Below are positions 1-12,236 of a stretch of DNA of 64,000 nt, in pieces. The number at the start of each line of letters is the position of its first letter. The stretch's first letter is position 1. The notes beneath the pieces are model-generated. The model searched no databases. It was not told where the DNA came from and worked only from the letters and a program-made list of their open reading frames with translations. Position numbers and translations under genes: made by a program. The stretch lies in NCBI GenBank assembly GCA_008638375.1, contig CM018035.1:36884824-36948823 (forward strand), given 5' to 3'. Source of the DNA: Nyssa sinensis (taxonomy: Eukaryota; Streptophyta; Magnoliopsida; Cornales; Nyssaceae).

Positions 1-202
1 AGTATGGAAACAGCAGTATCGGACGGATGTGCATAATTTAAAAATGAGAAAAGAAAATAAAAAATTTTTCACGCTTCTGCAATCATGTGTAGCACATCTA
101 TTCGATACCGCTGCAGATGCGAGCCTTGTCTCAGGGCCTTCGGGTCTCGGGGCGGCGATCGAGATCCGGTAATCCGCAGAGGGTGGGTTTCGGGTTGTGA
201 CA
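1..202 (+). mobile_element. Right end of a long LTR (TGTCAC family), truncated by the window edge
   Basis: The segment is the reverse complement of the start of the LTR at 29358-33278 and ends in GGGTTTCGGGTTGTGACA. It is therefore the 3' end, in sense orientation, of an LTR of that family lying in the + direction. The sequence directly to the right is the reverse transcriptase codon series DATAGHEL, so this LTR was inserted inside the Tat1 pol gene. The target duplication should begin at 203 (TTGAC), but the other copy lies outside the window. No coding capacity. Confidence 0.8.
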
Positions 203-2978
203 TTGACGCCACTGCAGGGCATGAGCTTATGAGCTTCATGGATGCCTACTCTGGGTACAACCAGATCCAGATGTACCCTCCAGACAAAGAGAAGATAGCT
301 TTCATAACCAAATGAGGGCTCTACTACTACAGAGTAATGCCTTTCGGTTTGAAGAACGTTAGAGCCACTTATCAGCCGTTGGTGAACAAGATGTTCAGCC
401 TACTACTCGGTAGTACCATGGAGGTATACATCGATGACATGCTGGTGAAGAGTCTGCAGAAAGGTAGTCACCTCCAGCACTTAGCCCAGACCTTCGATAT
501 CCTCAGACAGCACAAGCTGAAGCTCAACCCCTCGAAATGTACCTTCGGGGTTACGAAGGGAAAATTCTTGGGATACATTGTCTCTTAGAGGAGTATCGAA
601 GCAGACCCCACTCAGATCCAAGCTCTGATTGGACTGAAGTCACCAAGAACCAGGAAGGAAATTCAGGCACTGAATGGCAGAATTGCGGCACTGAGCAGAT
701 TTATCTCCAAATCCACTGATCGCTGCCTACCTTTCTTCAAAGCTCTGAAGGGCAGCAAAGCTTTGCAGTGGACGGAAGAATGCGAGAAATCCTTTCAAAA
801 ACTAAAGGAGTATCTAGCCTCTCCAGAGCTCTTGTCAAAACTAGTACAAGGAGAAAAGCTACTCTTGTACCTCGCAGTTTCTAAAAACGCGGTCAGCTCC
901 GCATTGATCAGACAGGACAGGGGAGTACAAAGGCCTATATTCTACGTCAGTAGGACATTACTTGACACGGAAAAAAGATATCCAGAAGTAGAAAAGCTGG
1001 CCTATGCCTTGGTCATATCAGCTCGGAAGCTTCGACCTTATTTCCAAGCCCATCCAATCGAGATCCCAACTGCCTATCCTCTGAAGTCAATACTGAAGAA
1101 ACCTGAGGTATCGGGAAGATTGGTGAAGTGGTCTGTGGAGCTAGGGGAATTTGACATATCATATGTACCCCGAAACTCCATCAAAGGGCAGGCCTTGGCT
1201 GATTTTGTTGTCGAATTCACCCCGGAACTTCAAGACAAAGCACAACTCATCGAAACCTCGGGAACCTGGCTATTATACATCGATGGATCATCAACCGATC
1301 AAGGCTCAGGAGTAGGCCTTGTACTACAGTCCCCTGAAGGGCTCACGACAGAAAAAGCAGTCAGCTTGGGATTCAAAGCTTCCAATAATGAAGCAGAATA
1401 TGAAGCTCTAATCTTAGGCATGAAGCTTGCCTTGGAATGTGAGGCTCAGAACCTCAAAGTCTTCTCAGACTCTCAACTGGTGGTAAGCCAAGTCCTGGAA
1501 GAATTTGCCATTAAAGACGATCGGATGCTCCGGTATTCCAAACTGGTGAACCACTTGAAGCACTCCTTCCAGACATTCACTATCTAGAAAATTGAAAGAA
1601 GCCAGAACTATAGAGCAGATACTTTGGCTAACATGGCGTCCCGCCTAAAGTCTGAAGCAAACTCCATAGTAAAAATCTCCTACCAGCCAGGACCTAGCAT
1701 AGAGGAAGCCCAAGTTGCTCAAATTGCTGAACAGCCCTAGAACTGGATGACTCCAATCCTCCAATACCTGCAATCCGGGCTCCTCCCAGAAGATAAAAAC
1801 AAAGCTAGGAGAATCCGAATCAGAGCGGCTCGGTACTTGATCCTGAACAACAAGCTTTTCAGAAGGTCGTATTCTCAACCTCTGTAAAATGCTTAACTCC
1901 AGAAGAATCACAATATGTTTTGGCTGAAATACACGAAGGAATTTACGGGAATCACAATGGGGGCAGAACTATAGCTCACCGAGCTCTGTCTCAGGGCTAT
2001 TACTGGCCTAGCATGCTTAAGCAGGCTAAGGAGTATGTTCAGAAGTGCAACAAATGCCAAAGATTTGCCCCATATCAACATCAGCCTCATCACGAGCTTA
2101 TCCCGATTCCTAGTCCTTGGCCCTTTGCTCAGTGGGGAATGGACATCGTGGGTCCATTACCAAGGGCTCCACCAAACAGGAAGTATCTCTTGGTAGCCAT
2201 TGACTACTTCTCAAAATGGGCCGAAGCTGAACCTCTAACACATATCACAGAAAAGGAAGTCAAGAGCTTCACCTGGAAGAACATTGTGTACAGGTTCGGC
2301 ATACCACGTGTGATTATCTCCGACAACGGGACACAATTCACTGGTAAAGGCTTCAAGAAATTCTATGAAAATCTCAATATTAGGCAACACTTTGCCTCTC
2401 CGGGCCATCCACAAGCAAACGGGCAAGCAGAGGTTACCAACCGAACGATCCTTGACGGGTTAAAGAAAAGGTTGGAACAAGCCAAAGGAAAATGGGCAGA
2501 AGAACTCCCTGGAGTTCTTTGGTCCTACAGAACAACCAGAAGAATGCCCACATCTGAAACTCCCTTCTCATTGGCCTATGGTACAGAGGCAGTAATTCCG
2601 GTTGAGATCGGTATGCCAACCTTAAGGACTGAAGCCTTTGAGCAAGAGTCCAATGATCAGCAGCTGACGAAAAACTTGGATTTGCTTGAAGAAATAAAGG
2701 ATCAAGCCAGCATCAGGATGGAGGCCTATCAATAGAGAATGGTCGACAAATCCAAGGTAGGACTCAAAACGGTCAACTTTCAAGTCGAAGACCTCGTCTT
2801 AAGAAGAGTCTTTCAAAATACCAAGGATCCCACTATGAGAAAGTTGTCACCAAACTGGGAAGGCCCCTACAAAGTAACAAAGGTTGTAAGGCCTACCACC
2901 TACTGGCTAGAAGACATGACTGGGAAGCCTATTCCTAGGCCATGGAATGTGGAACATTTACGGAAGTATTATCAATAG
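203..2978 (+). pseudogene. Tat1: broken Ty3/gypsy (Tat lineage) pol, RT - RNase H - second RNase H - integrase
   Basis: This is the 3' part of a Ty3/gypsy polyprotein that copied its RNA into DNA and integrated it. RT runs about 203-720 with SFMDAYSGYNQI and the active site YIDDM (near 427-441). RNase H runs about 763-1200. A second RNase H-like segment at about 1258-1620 (YIDGSS, NNEAEYEAL, FSDSQLVV) matches the extra archaeal-like RNase H known from Tat elements. Integrase runs 1890-2978, with a zinc-binding HHCC region (HRAL...CNKCQRFA), D and D in MDIVGPLP and SDNGTQF, and E in NGQAEVTN. The end RPWNVEHLRKYYQ is typical of the family. In-frame stops lie at 313, 586, 1585, 1738 and 2733, with a one-base frameshift near 1884. 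Gag, protease and the start of RT lie outside the window, beyond the inserted LTR. Not functional. Confidence 0.93.
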
Positions 2979-3013
2979 AGATGTTTCTTTCTTTTACCTC
3001 CATGGAGTGTTCC

Positions 3014-3318
3014 TCTATAATGCACAGGCCTCTAGAGCCTGGTCCATAATGTACAAGTCTTCGTACTTGGTCCATCTATAATGCACAGGCCTCCAGAGCC
3101 TGGTCCATAATGTACAAGTCTTCATACTTGGTCCATCTATAATGCACAGGCCTCCAGAGCCTGGTCCATAATGTACAAGTCTTCGTACTTGGTCCATCTA
3201 TAATGCACAGGCCTCCAGAGCCTGGTCCATAATGTACAAGTCTTCGTACTTGGTCTATCTATAATGCACAGGCCTCTAGAGCCTGGTCCATAATATACAA
3301 GTCTTCGTGTTTGGTCCA
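3014..3318 (+). repeat. 61-bp tandem repeat, five copies, behind Tat1 pol
   Basis: Five near-identical units of 61 bp start at 3014, 3075, 3136, 3197 and 3258. Each begins TCTATAATGCACAGGCC and contains CCTGGTCCATAATGTACA. The array lies just after the pol stop codon, in the 3' untranslated region, where Tat elements of other plants are known to carry tandem repeats. Minus-strand open frames across it are artefacts of the repeat. Confidence 0.95.
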
Positions 3319-3858
3319 TCTTTTCTACGGTCCAGTCCATCCAAAGACAGAAGTTCAGAACATCTACATACTAAAGTTTTTTAGATCGGAACACCTCAGA
3401 TCTGACACTTAGATTATTTGGCTTATCTATCAGCAAACAACAAGTACTATAGTGCCAAGCAGGTGCGAAGTACCTTGATTCAGAACTTCTATAAAGTTTC
3501 TTTGATCTATTCTTAGAACAGTCATGTATCAGAAGTGCGCAAAAAGGTGTTTTAAACTCCAAAAAGAGCACATTCGAATACAAAGAACATCAGATCTGAG
3601 GAGAAGGAACTCAATTTTATTGATGATTCAGAAGATTTACATCAGTACAAGAAGACTGGAAACAGAACAAGTACACAAAAAGCTACAACAAAAGGCAAAC
3701 ATTATACGACATCATGGCTTTCTTCTTCGAATGAGAAAGGGATCCAGGATCCAAACTTCCATTATCGCCGCCGTCGGCTCCATTTGAAAGGAAGGAATCC
3801 TGAACCCCAATCTGCAGCAAGGAGCACCCAGGCCATTTCATCATCACTATCATTGATC
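3319..3858. other. Tat1 3' untranslated region between the tandem array and the antisense ORF
   Basis: No convincing gene was found. The stretch follows the 61-bp array and precedes the far end of the antisense ORF. Short frames on both strands lack recognisable domains, although the minus-strand frame down to about 3690 may be the last codons of the antisense ORF. Confidence 0.5.
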
Positions 3859-4082
3859 TCAAGACCAACGGAGGATGAGGGCTCTGGGTCTCAAGGGACC
3901 TTCATTCATCTCCGTCAGAGCAGTTGTCACACCCCAGCCGATTGGAGCAAGGGTCTCTGCCAAGACACAGAGGGAAGGAGGCATCCCACCTTCGTCTTCA
4001 TCACCGACGCTCCAAGCCTCGGTTGAATCAAGGAGGGTCCACCTCCCATCGGAGAAATCTTGACCGGATGCTAAGATGGACA
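3859..4082 (-). pseudogene. Tat1 antisense ORF, distal part (left of the LARD insertion)
   Basis: The minus strand is open here. When the LARD (4088-16148) and one AGAAG copy are ignored, its reading frame continues without a shift from the frame that ends ...LKEGLEEAKIF at 16154. The same codon series therefore sits on both sides of the insertion, which shows this was coding sequence of the Tat1 antisense ORF. It includes DGRWTLLDSTEA. Function is not known; see the main antisense ORF entry. Confidence 0.6.
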
Positions 4083-4087
4083 AGAAG
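4083..4087 (+). repeat. Target site duplication AGAAG, left copy
   Basis: AGAAG precedes the LTR terminus TGTCAC at 4088 and is repeated exactly at 16149-16153, after the terminus ATTACA. This proves that 4088-16148 is a single insertion. Confidence 0.95.
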
Positions 4088-7000
4088 TGTCACATCCCAC
4101 ACCCCACCCTACGCAGATGCTGAAGATGTGATGCCAGTTAGCCGCCTTGCCAGTCTCCAACCGACAATGTGACCAACCAAAGGCAAATTTCTAAACCTTA
4201 CGATGAATTGCAATCCAAATGTAGGGTCAGATCAGCGAAAATTAAAACCTTTTTATCTCGGGAACGCAACTCATCAATATACCACAATTAGAGGTATGTA
4301 CCACAAAGCAAGTCTATAATCAAACAATTAGTAACTCTAAGCCAAAAATCACATCCCCAACTAGACATAGAACACAGAGCATATCTAATCCCTCTGGAAT
4401 ACTATTACCATGAGCCATGTCCCTACATATCTCTTGTACATAGATAAGTCAACTATATCATCACACTCACCTGAATAGCTAGAGTCAACCCATCAGAACC
4501 CAAGTCTCCACATTTTATTGCCATCAGATCTTCACTTGGGAATGCCTTTTAGTCTACACGAATCATGTCCTTGTGCTTCCTAATCCAATGGAGTTATATC
4601 TTGAAAAATGTTAAATAAATGGAATGAGCTTAAACAAGCTCAGTGAGTAACATAGGTTCCTGCCATGGGTTTCAAAACCGGTTCATATATATACATGCAT
4701 GCTCAAATGTAACTCAGATAGAACAATGCAGGTCAAGTAGAACAGATACGGCTCAAATAGAACGGATATAGCTCAAAGTGCCTGAACCTTTCCCAGGCGA
4801 TATGGGATGGCATTACTTCCCATCCACCCCCTCCCCCACACATGGAGGGCCTGCGTCCTGGCGGCACATGGAGGGCCTCATATCGCACACCTCCGGCTGG
4901 GGTCGGTATCAGAGCGGAATAGATCAGATAGGATTGAGCGGATGCTGAGTTCTGGGCATCCCACAGAGCCAGCTATCCATCTACTGATATACTCAATCCC
5001 GTAGTGGGCCCAAGACTCAACATAACAAGATAAACACGAATCAAACTCCAATAGGTAGAGAAGTTAGAACAACAGACTCCAACAAAATCAGAACAAGAGA
5101 TATCAAGAAGTAGGATAGGATCATGCCATATGTAATGCAGTGTAAAGAGTATACATTAAAACATATGCATTAAAACAGTACAGTGTATAAAACAGCTCAG
5201 CATATAAAGCAGTACAGTATACAAGTTTAGGTAGTACAGAAAATATACACCAAGTCAGGAGTCCGAGTTAATCACCTGAATATATGTTTATCTCTCTTCC
5301 ACAAATATCCTGATATTCTCTAGATACCTCTTTAGGCAAGTCCTTACATATTCTAAATAATCATCATCCTGAATAATCATCATCAATTACAGGCATATCA
5401 AAATTTATTTATTTAAAACCTATCCATTGTTTTAGGAGTTTATCGGATCACCTAAGACAGTCTAATGGCCGATTACCCTATCACTGGGTTTCAACTGAGG
5501 CTATTTTATTCTTTTAATTAAGCTTAGTAGCTGTCAAGATTATAAGCTAAGTCATTTGGACTCTAATCATTATTTATCAAATACTTATTTAACCTTTAGG
5601 GGCGAAATGTTAATTTATTATTCTTGCCCCGGACCCTGTCGTGGTCTTCAGTATATTCCCTATATCTCGTATAAATAGTCCTTATGCAAGGCATTGCAAT
5701 TTTGCCATAGCTTGAGCACAAACTAAATTTATTATTATTGACTTGATAATTAACAATCACAAAACCATAAAAGATGTTCATATTTGTCAAGTATCATGGC
5801 AAGCTGCAACTTAGCATCTTATTAAGAAATATTGGGTCAGTATAGGAGCAAAGATGGAGAGGAAGCAATCACCTGATATTGGTACCATTGGATTCATTTG
5901 GCAAGCCCGGAATCAGAGTTCCAGTTACTGATTTCTCTCTTCTTTAGTCCTTATACCCCAAGTAGATGATGATCCTAACAGATTCTGCTCCTTTATCATC
6001 CCATCCATCAGATATTGAAGAACTTTCCCTTCCTCCAATTCATCACAGAAATCACAACATCCGATAGTTACAGGTTTCCCCAACCTCCATCACTGGACAG
6101 CAGCTCTGCTGCTTCTATTAGCCTGTTTCAAACCCGGACAATCAGCTTCATATATTACTAGATTTTCCTTCTTTGCATATGTTGAATCATCTGCACAATA
6201 TCCCAGCAAGAATGGCCAGACCTCATTTGGATTCCATAAATAAACCGCTGCGTAACACCTCAAGGTTTGCTTGGGCATTCTCCTTCAATCTATCCATCTT
6301 TAGATCGCTATTGCTGCCGCTTGGCCTTCGAAGCCAATTCTGTCACTGACCATCCCTTGAAGCAGTAAGCATGGAACAAGAGGCGCAGTACTAAAACAGC
6401 CCCTGTTCTCACCTTTCCTTGGCGACCCTCCCAATCAAATCAACCCCTCAATCGTTCATCTAACGATCAATCCAATATAATCCTGCATATTGCCCAATGT
6501 GACTCACCCCTGCAGCGACTGCTTCCAATTCGATCACTGCCGTCCCCTTCTCTGCACCGCTACAGCCAGTATAATTCCCCTGCTATGCCAAAATCACCAC
6601 AATCCCAACTCAGAATTACACAACATACAAATACATAAATATATACACATGCTCCTGCTGCCGCACGCTGTTGCTGCACACCATTGCTCCAATAATTTCG
6701 GTTCTGCAGCATCCAACGGCAGCTCCTCTAACCGTTTGACTCGATCTTCCCCTACACCGCTACTGCCATCTCACTCCCAAACCCAATCACGTATCAGATT
6801 CCTCTCTCAATTTGACCCACAAACAAACTGAGCTACTCAATCAAAAGCATCATCTCTGTTCCTGATTAGCCGCAACACCTGGCCACCACGCACACACATA
6901 TTCCTCCTGCACGTCACACATATACACATATATTTACCCCCTGTTGCACCACTACATACATACATACACACAACAACAATAACCTGATGCACTCCATCTT

Positions 7001-8003
7001 CAATGCTTTCGTCTCTCTTTTTCTCTATTTCCTGATTCGTTTAACACCCACACCCAAATCCAGCATCTTCTCTGAACTTCCGTCCCCCCCTGCTCCAACG
7101 CTACACAAACAGACACACACCGATCACTTCCAACACGGATACGACTGGATCAACCAATCCAATTCTGCTCAATCATAACCTGTCGAACCAACTTAGCCGT
7201 AGGGACCTCAGCTTCGACGTCCAACACAACGACCAACCACTTGCCCACAAAATCTCGCTTGAACCAAATCGGAGCCATCTACCGCTTCTGCAACCTAAAC
7301 CGATCGTTTTTCCCCCAATTTTCCTACAAACAGGGACGTATATATACAGTTGCACCAATAGAGAATTCTAGAATTCTCTTTTTCCTTCCCAGCTGTTTCT
7401 CCCTCTTTTCTTTATTTCTTGTCTTTGTTTCTAGCTTCTTCAAGAAGCTTCTGTATAAATATATTCATATATATATATATATACTTATATATTATTTTGG
7501 CCCTTCCTTCCAGCAACTTTTGTTGCTTATATACGGTTGTCCGTCTAACAGCTTCCTATGGAGCTTCTAATATAATAAATATAAATATTTATTTATTATT
7601 CACTTATATAATTCATATAATTAATTGGTATATACATATATATACGTTCGTAGGTACCGTCTGATATTTTATTTTTATCCATAAAATATCAACTTATAAC
7701 GCCAAGACTCGGTTCCGTATTATTTATTTATTAATATTAGGTCCCCGTTAATACTTTATTCCCTCTTCACATTTTATTATCCGTTTTGATTCTATATTGT
7801 AAATTTCGGTATTAACTCAATTTATTTTGGCTCGGTTGACTAGATTATCCATTTTTCGAGCAGACACCATTTTTATATCTGCAGGTATTAAATTACGTTA
7901 CGGCTTACCGTATTTGAGCTATTTCCAATTATTAACGTCAAATAGTCTATTTTCTTTAAGTCAGAGTACAGTCTGAATTATGTTGGATTTTTGGGGTATT
8001 ACA
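4088..8003 (-). repeat. LARD 3' LTR (3916 bp)
   Basis: Begins TGTCACATCCCACACC and ends GGGGTATTACA on the + strand; the sense strand reads TGTAATACCCC...GTGACA. It is a near-identical copy of 12237-16148, apart from scattered substitutions and small indels such as an 8-10 bp difference in the CACATATA run near 6915. A palindromic segment at 4796-4886 pairs GCGATATG with CATATCGC. Two TATA-rich stretches lie near 7456 and 7560. No gene. Confidence 0.95.
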
Positions 8004-10023
8004 CTCTAACCACCTTCAAAAGAGTTTTGTCCCCAAAACTCAACTAGTCGTATAGTGAAGTAATCACCTAGCAGTTAGATTTATCTACGGGAGAATCTAA
8101 TATCTAGTGTCTCTATAAAATGTCACAAGGTTTAACCTCAAGCACTTTTATTGACATGTCTCCAATTGACACTAATCGATAATCCCCAAGTGTCGAATCG
8201 AATCCAGGAAATTCACAATAAATCTGATTGACAAACCACAAAATATACATTATCACCAAGATTCAATACCACAATTAAGTTATATAATCCTATCTTCTAG
8301 CGGAATGCAGTCATGTCTCTAAGTATTACAAGTCTAGAATCCCCAAACATATCATTCAGATTAGATTTAGGAAATCTATAAGAAATCTGCTTTACAATCC
8401 ACCAAATACATGTCACTTACCTCAAGTTGGGAATCATCCTCAAAATGTGTTATGTCACCAAAAATCAATATCAGATCCATTTCATCTAAACCACATTTGG
8501 CAATCGTCCTCAAATGATTGGAAATCAATCACTAAGATCATTCCATGACATTTGAGTTCACAAAATAATCATTTTGACATCCTCAATCACAACATCATAC
8601 TAGATCCAAAAAATTTGATAATAAGGCTAGTTGCTATTCCACAAATATAATTATCAATGCCAGGGTTAGTTTGCCTATAGTTATTTCCCCTTAATCAATA
8701 GATCCACCAAATGCATGCCATTTACTTCAAAGTTTGGAAATTTTCCTCAGATAAGTAGAAATCATCTACTACGATCATCTATGGAAACAAGAAATAAAAA
8801 CCAACATGCAACATCTATGATTCTTGAGAACAACAACTAGACGGATTGGGGTGACAAAGAAAAATAGAGGTTAACTATATTTTCTAGTTAGTTCCATCAC
8901 AATCCCACATATTTATTAATAATACCCAAAGATCATGAGTTAAGGCCTACACATCAAGGACAATACTACAACCCTATGCCCAGAAAGCCAATGTTACACA
9001 GTTCAATACAAGGTCAATCCCAATCAAAGCTCTTCTTATGAATTTATAATTTTTTTTTTTGACCAGATTTTTCATCGTTTAGAATGTAGATATCGCTGGT
9101 ATGAAAATAGCCCTAGTTTAGCTATAACTACATCTCATAGCTTTGATAATGAGTTGACAACATTCAACATTGAACTTATGAGGTTTCTTCATGTCAAGGC
9201 ATTAAAATTTAACTATGCAAGTGACACTCACTTTTTCAATCTCCCTAAACAATAGGTTATAGATAAACAAGTGCAGTGCATAATGATATTTTATCGAACC
9301 ATGTGAAGTTGTCCCCTCATTCAATAGCAGTCATTATTAACATGTCCTCGTCTCCTTGTTGTTCAATATCACTATTCATTTGATCTTTTTAATCTATTTA
9401 AAGCCATCAATAGCATAATCTTTCCCAAAAATTATTAACCTAAACATGCTATAGTCTCCAAGAATCACTCCATCATTTAATCATCTAAGTCATTCAATAG
9501 TCCACAAATTTAGTTCTAGTCTGATCTTTTCCCAAAGATTTATTAATCTAGAACTTACCTTTTTCGCTGCGCTACTCTGATATAATCCTCGAAATCGCAA
9601 GATCATCAATTTCACTCATAGGCCTACTTCTATCTCCCAAGAAGTATTAAGTATCTGATCATCGTAATCATCTAAGGAAAATCAACTTCAATAAGGTCTC
9701 CAAAGATCATTAACCATTGCTCAAATGCTATTTAGTGACAGTAGTGAATTTCCAATATTTATAATCTCAGATCAGTTGATCATTAGTCCTTAGATACCTC
9801 AAAATCACAGATTCATCATCTATTACAAAGACTTCCCCAATTTCCATATCTAATCTCCAAAATTAGGACTTATCCATGGCTCAGGTACTTTGTGGTACTT
9901 AATCTATAACTTAGTGCTCTAATGTGGACACTAACTCCTAAACCATTTCATATCTTATTGTCCTCAAATTCTCACTTTGTATAGGTAACCTCAACCTTTC
10001 ACCCAAACATTGCTCTCTGGTAC

Positions 10024-12145
10024 TGATTACGCCCAAAGAATAACGCGGTAGTTGTAGTGTAGCTTTGGGGTGTCGATTCCACAGGGAGACTAAATTAAAA
10101 GAATAATAAACAGAATTTCTGAAACTAAAGAAAATATTAGACGGTTAATGAGAAAATAAAAATATAGAAAAGTGATTTTTGAATGCAACTAAAAGTTAGA
10201 CAAGCTGAATAACGGATGAAAATATTCAAATTTAACGAACAGTAGAGTTTCGGGAATCCCTTGCACATAACTGGTATTTTAATTATTTTTAATTCACTAT
10301 TAACTCAATTGAGAATTTAAATTCTAAATATCTCAATCGGAAGATATAAAAATTATGAACCAAAATTAAACTGAAAATAACTCTGTGAAAAATCATTCAA
10401 CACTTTTAAATCCCCCAAATTAATATTCACATTAAGAAAATCCAACGACGACAATATACCCAACCAGTAATATTGCAGCAGAGAATTGAATTAATATAAA
10501 TAACTAATTGTTCCAAAAATAATCAAAACATGAATCCATTCGATAGAAAAAGCATAACTGAATCTATAAACGGACTAAACCCTTTAATTATTCGGAAAAT
10601 AAAATCCAACAATTAATTATGAATGATCATCAAAGAATTTAACAAGTGAAAACCACGTACATGAATCAAAAATAAATTAAAATAACCAGCTATGGTGCAA
10701 GTTCATCCCTAACTCTACTTGAAAATTTAGTTACCCATGTATAAGATGGATAACATAAATTTCACGGAGAACAATCGAGCCATGGAGTAGCTGCACTGAT
10801 GTTTTCTTCTTCTCTGCGCCGTACAGCCGCACAATCTCCCTCTCTGTTCACTCTTCTATCCCCGTCCCTGTTCTCTCTATATTTTCCTCTTTAATTAGCC
10901 CTAAAAAAAAACACCTCCGCACTGGCCTGGGCCCACTTAAGCCTTACTTGATTCAGTCGCGCCATTTAGCCAAGGCCACACAACCGTATGCCCAACAGCC
11001 GCATGGGCCCCAGCGCCTCGCGCATGGCCTTTGCGCCTGCTTCAACGCCACACCGAACTGAGCCTCAGCCCCTTTTTGATTCGACCCACTTGGGCCCCAC
11101 AACAACACCAAACTGCCCAAACCGCAACGCAGCAGGCCAGTGCGCACAGCCAAGCTTATTTTTATTCAAGCCCAACGCCTATTGCATCCAACAGGGCCCC
11201 ACACAATGGCTGCCACCTCACGGCCTTGCACCAGGCCCCACATCAGCCCACTGCGCTTTGTGCCGCACCGCCTAGGCCTACTGGCCTGGCACCGCCCCCG
11301 CCTGGACGCCCAAGACCCAAGCCTTGCCAATTCTTTTTATTTCCTTGTTTCTGCGCAGGGACTGGGCCCCACCTCAGCCACTTTTGACTTCAATTGATCT
11401 CATTTCTTTCCTTTTAAACTTGGTCAGCCGTCCAAGCCTGGGCCCCACACGTATGCAGCAAGCCTTGGTCAGCCGCACCCAACCACACTGCTTCATTTCT
11501 TCTTTTCTTCTAACTTGGCTGCCAATTGCTTTTTTCCAAGCCTGCCTTGACGCCTAGCTCAACCATCATATGGACCCCTCAGATTCAGCCCCCATGTGGC
11601 TCCAATTTCTCTCTACAGCTAGCTTCATGCGTGGACCCCACCACAAGTCAAAGCTCACTGTTTCTTTATTTCCATTGCCTTTCTTTTGCTTCTGTCTTCT
11701 TGCACTATAACAGCTTCCAAGCCAAGCCGCTGCTGCTGGGTTTCTTTTTATCCGAAGCATCTGGGATGGATCTTGGCCCCTTGTCCTGATTAACTGCTTC
11801 AAGAAATTGAAACTCACGGCCTAATGAACAGGATGTCCGACCCAAGATGAATGAGTCCGATTCAATTAAGCGCAATGTAACTGCCATTAAAATACAGTTA
11901 AATAAATAATCTGAATAATAAAGCTCCAAAAATATTAAGTGTGAATCACAAATACGAATTGTCTTTCACCAATAATTATTGCAAAATTTGAGATTTAAAA
12001 TCTATGAAGTAATGCTCAAACCAATCTCATTGTCAATAGAAATTAAATTTAATAAAATCAATTGAAGCCCAACATTTCTATTCATAATTCTAGCAATTTT
12101 AATCAAATAATAGGACATTTAGAGTGCACTTTTGCGCACTCATCA
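10024..12145. mobile_element. Solo LTR, unclassified family (TGATTA...TCATCA), nested in the LARD
   Basis: The 2122-bp segment starts TGATTACGCCC, ends GCGCACTCATCA and is flanked by exact 5-bp duplications GGTAC (10019-10023 and 12146-12150). TG...CA ends with a 5-bp duplication and no internal genes indicate a solo LTR left by recombination. It carries CAGGGAGAC about 65 bp from its left end and a cytosine-rich middle with repeated GCCGCAC-like words, features shared with the LTR at 48541-50153. Proline-rich open frames at 10988-11560 reflect this base composition, not genes. Confidence 0.85.
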
Positions 12146-12221
12146 GGTACCAATGAATCTTCAAAAGTTACTAACCTTAGCTCTGATCACACTCATGAAT
12201 CTTTACTATTTATAAACATTT

Positions 12222-12233
12222 GCTCTGATACCA
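12222..12233 (-). promoter_or_regulatory. LARD primer binding site (tRNA-iMet type)
   Basis: The minus strand reads TGGTATCAGAGC three bases after the LTR end, the standard complement of the 3' end of plant initiator tRNA-Met. It fixes the orientation of the LARD. Confidence 0.93.
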
Positions 12234-12236
12234 CTC

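Larger units (their letters stand above)
8004..12236 (-). other. LARD internal region, non-coding
   Basis: The first 40 bp next to the left LTR, read on the minus strand, are GTTTTGGGGACAAAACTC followed by a purine-rich stretch. They resemble the short end of pol plus polypurine tract of Ty3/gypsy elements, and a similar phrase occurs at 35940. From there to 10018 the sequence is AT-rich without a recognisable frame. 10024-12145 is a separate inserted LTR. The last 90 bp lead to the primer binding site. No domain was seen. Confidence 0.75.

Noticed and set aside
203..2978. Endogenous pararetrovirus (caulimovirid) as source of the RT/RNase H
   Set aside because: The integrase, LTRs, target duplications and second RNase H mark a Ty3/gypsy Tat element; no movement or coat protein genes seen.
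3014..3318. Possible CRISPR-like array
   Set aside because: Units are contiguous 61-bp tandem repeats without unique spacers, in a plant retrotransposon.
4807..5004. A 65-codon frame occurring almost identically at 12956-13153
   Set aside because: Both lie at the same place in the two LARD LTRs; identity follows from LTR duplication, and the frame has no domain and overlaps a hairpin.
6490..6831. A 113-codon frame conserved at 14639-14980
   Set aside because: Again the two LTRs of one element; composition-driven Ser/Pro/His content, no recognisable motif.
10988..11560. Overlapping proline-rich frames on both strands
   Set aside because: They arise in a cytosine-rich stretch of a solo LTR and occur in several frames at once.
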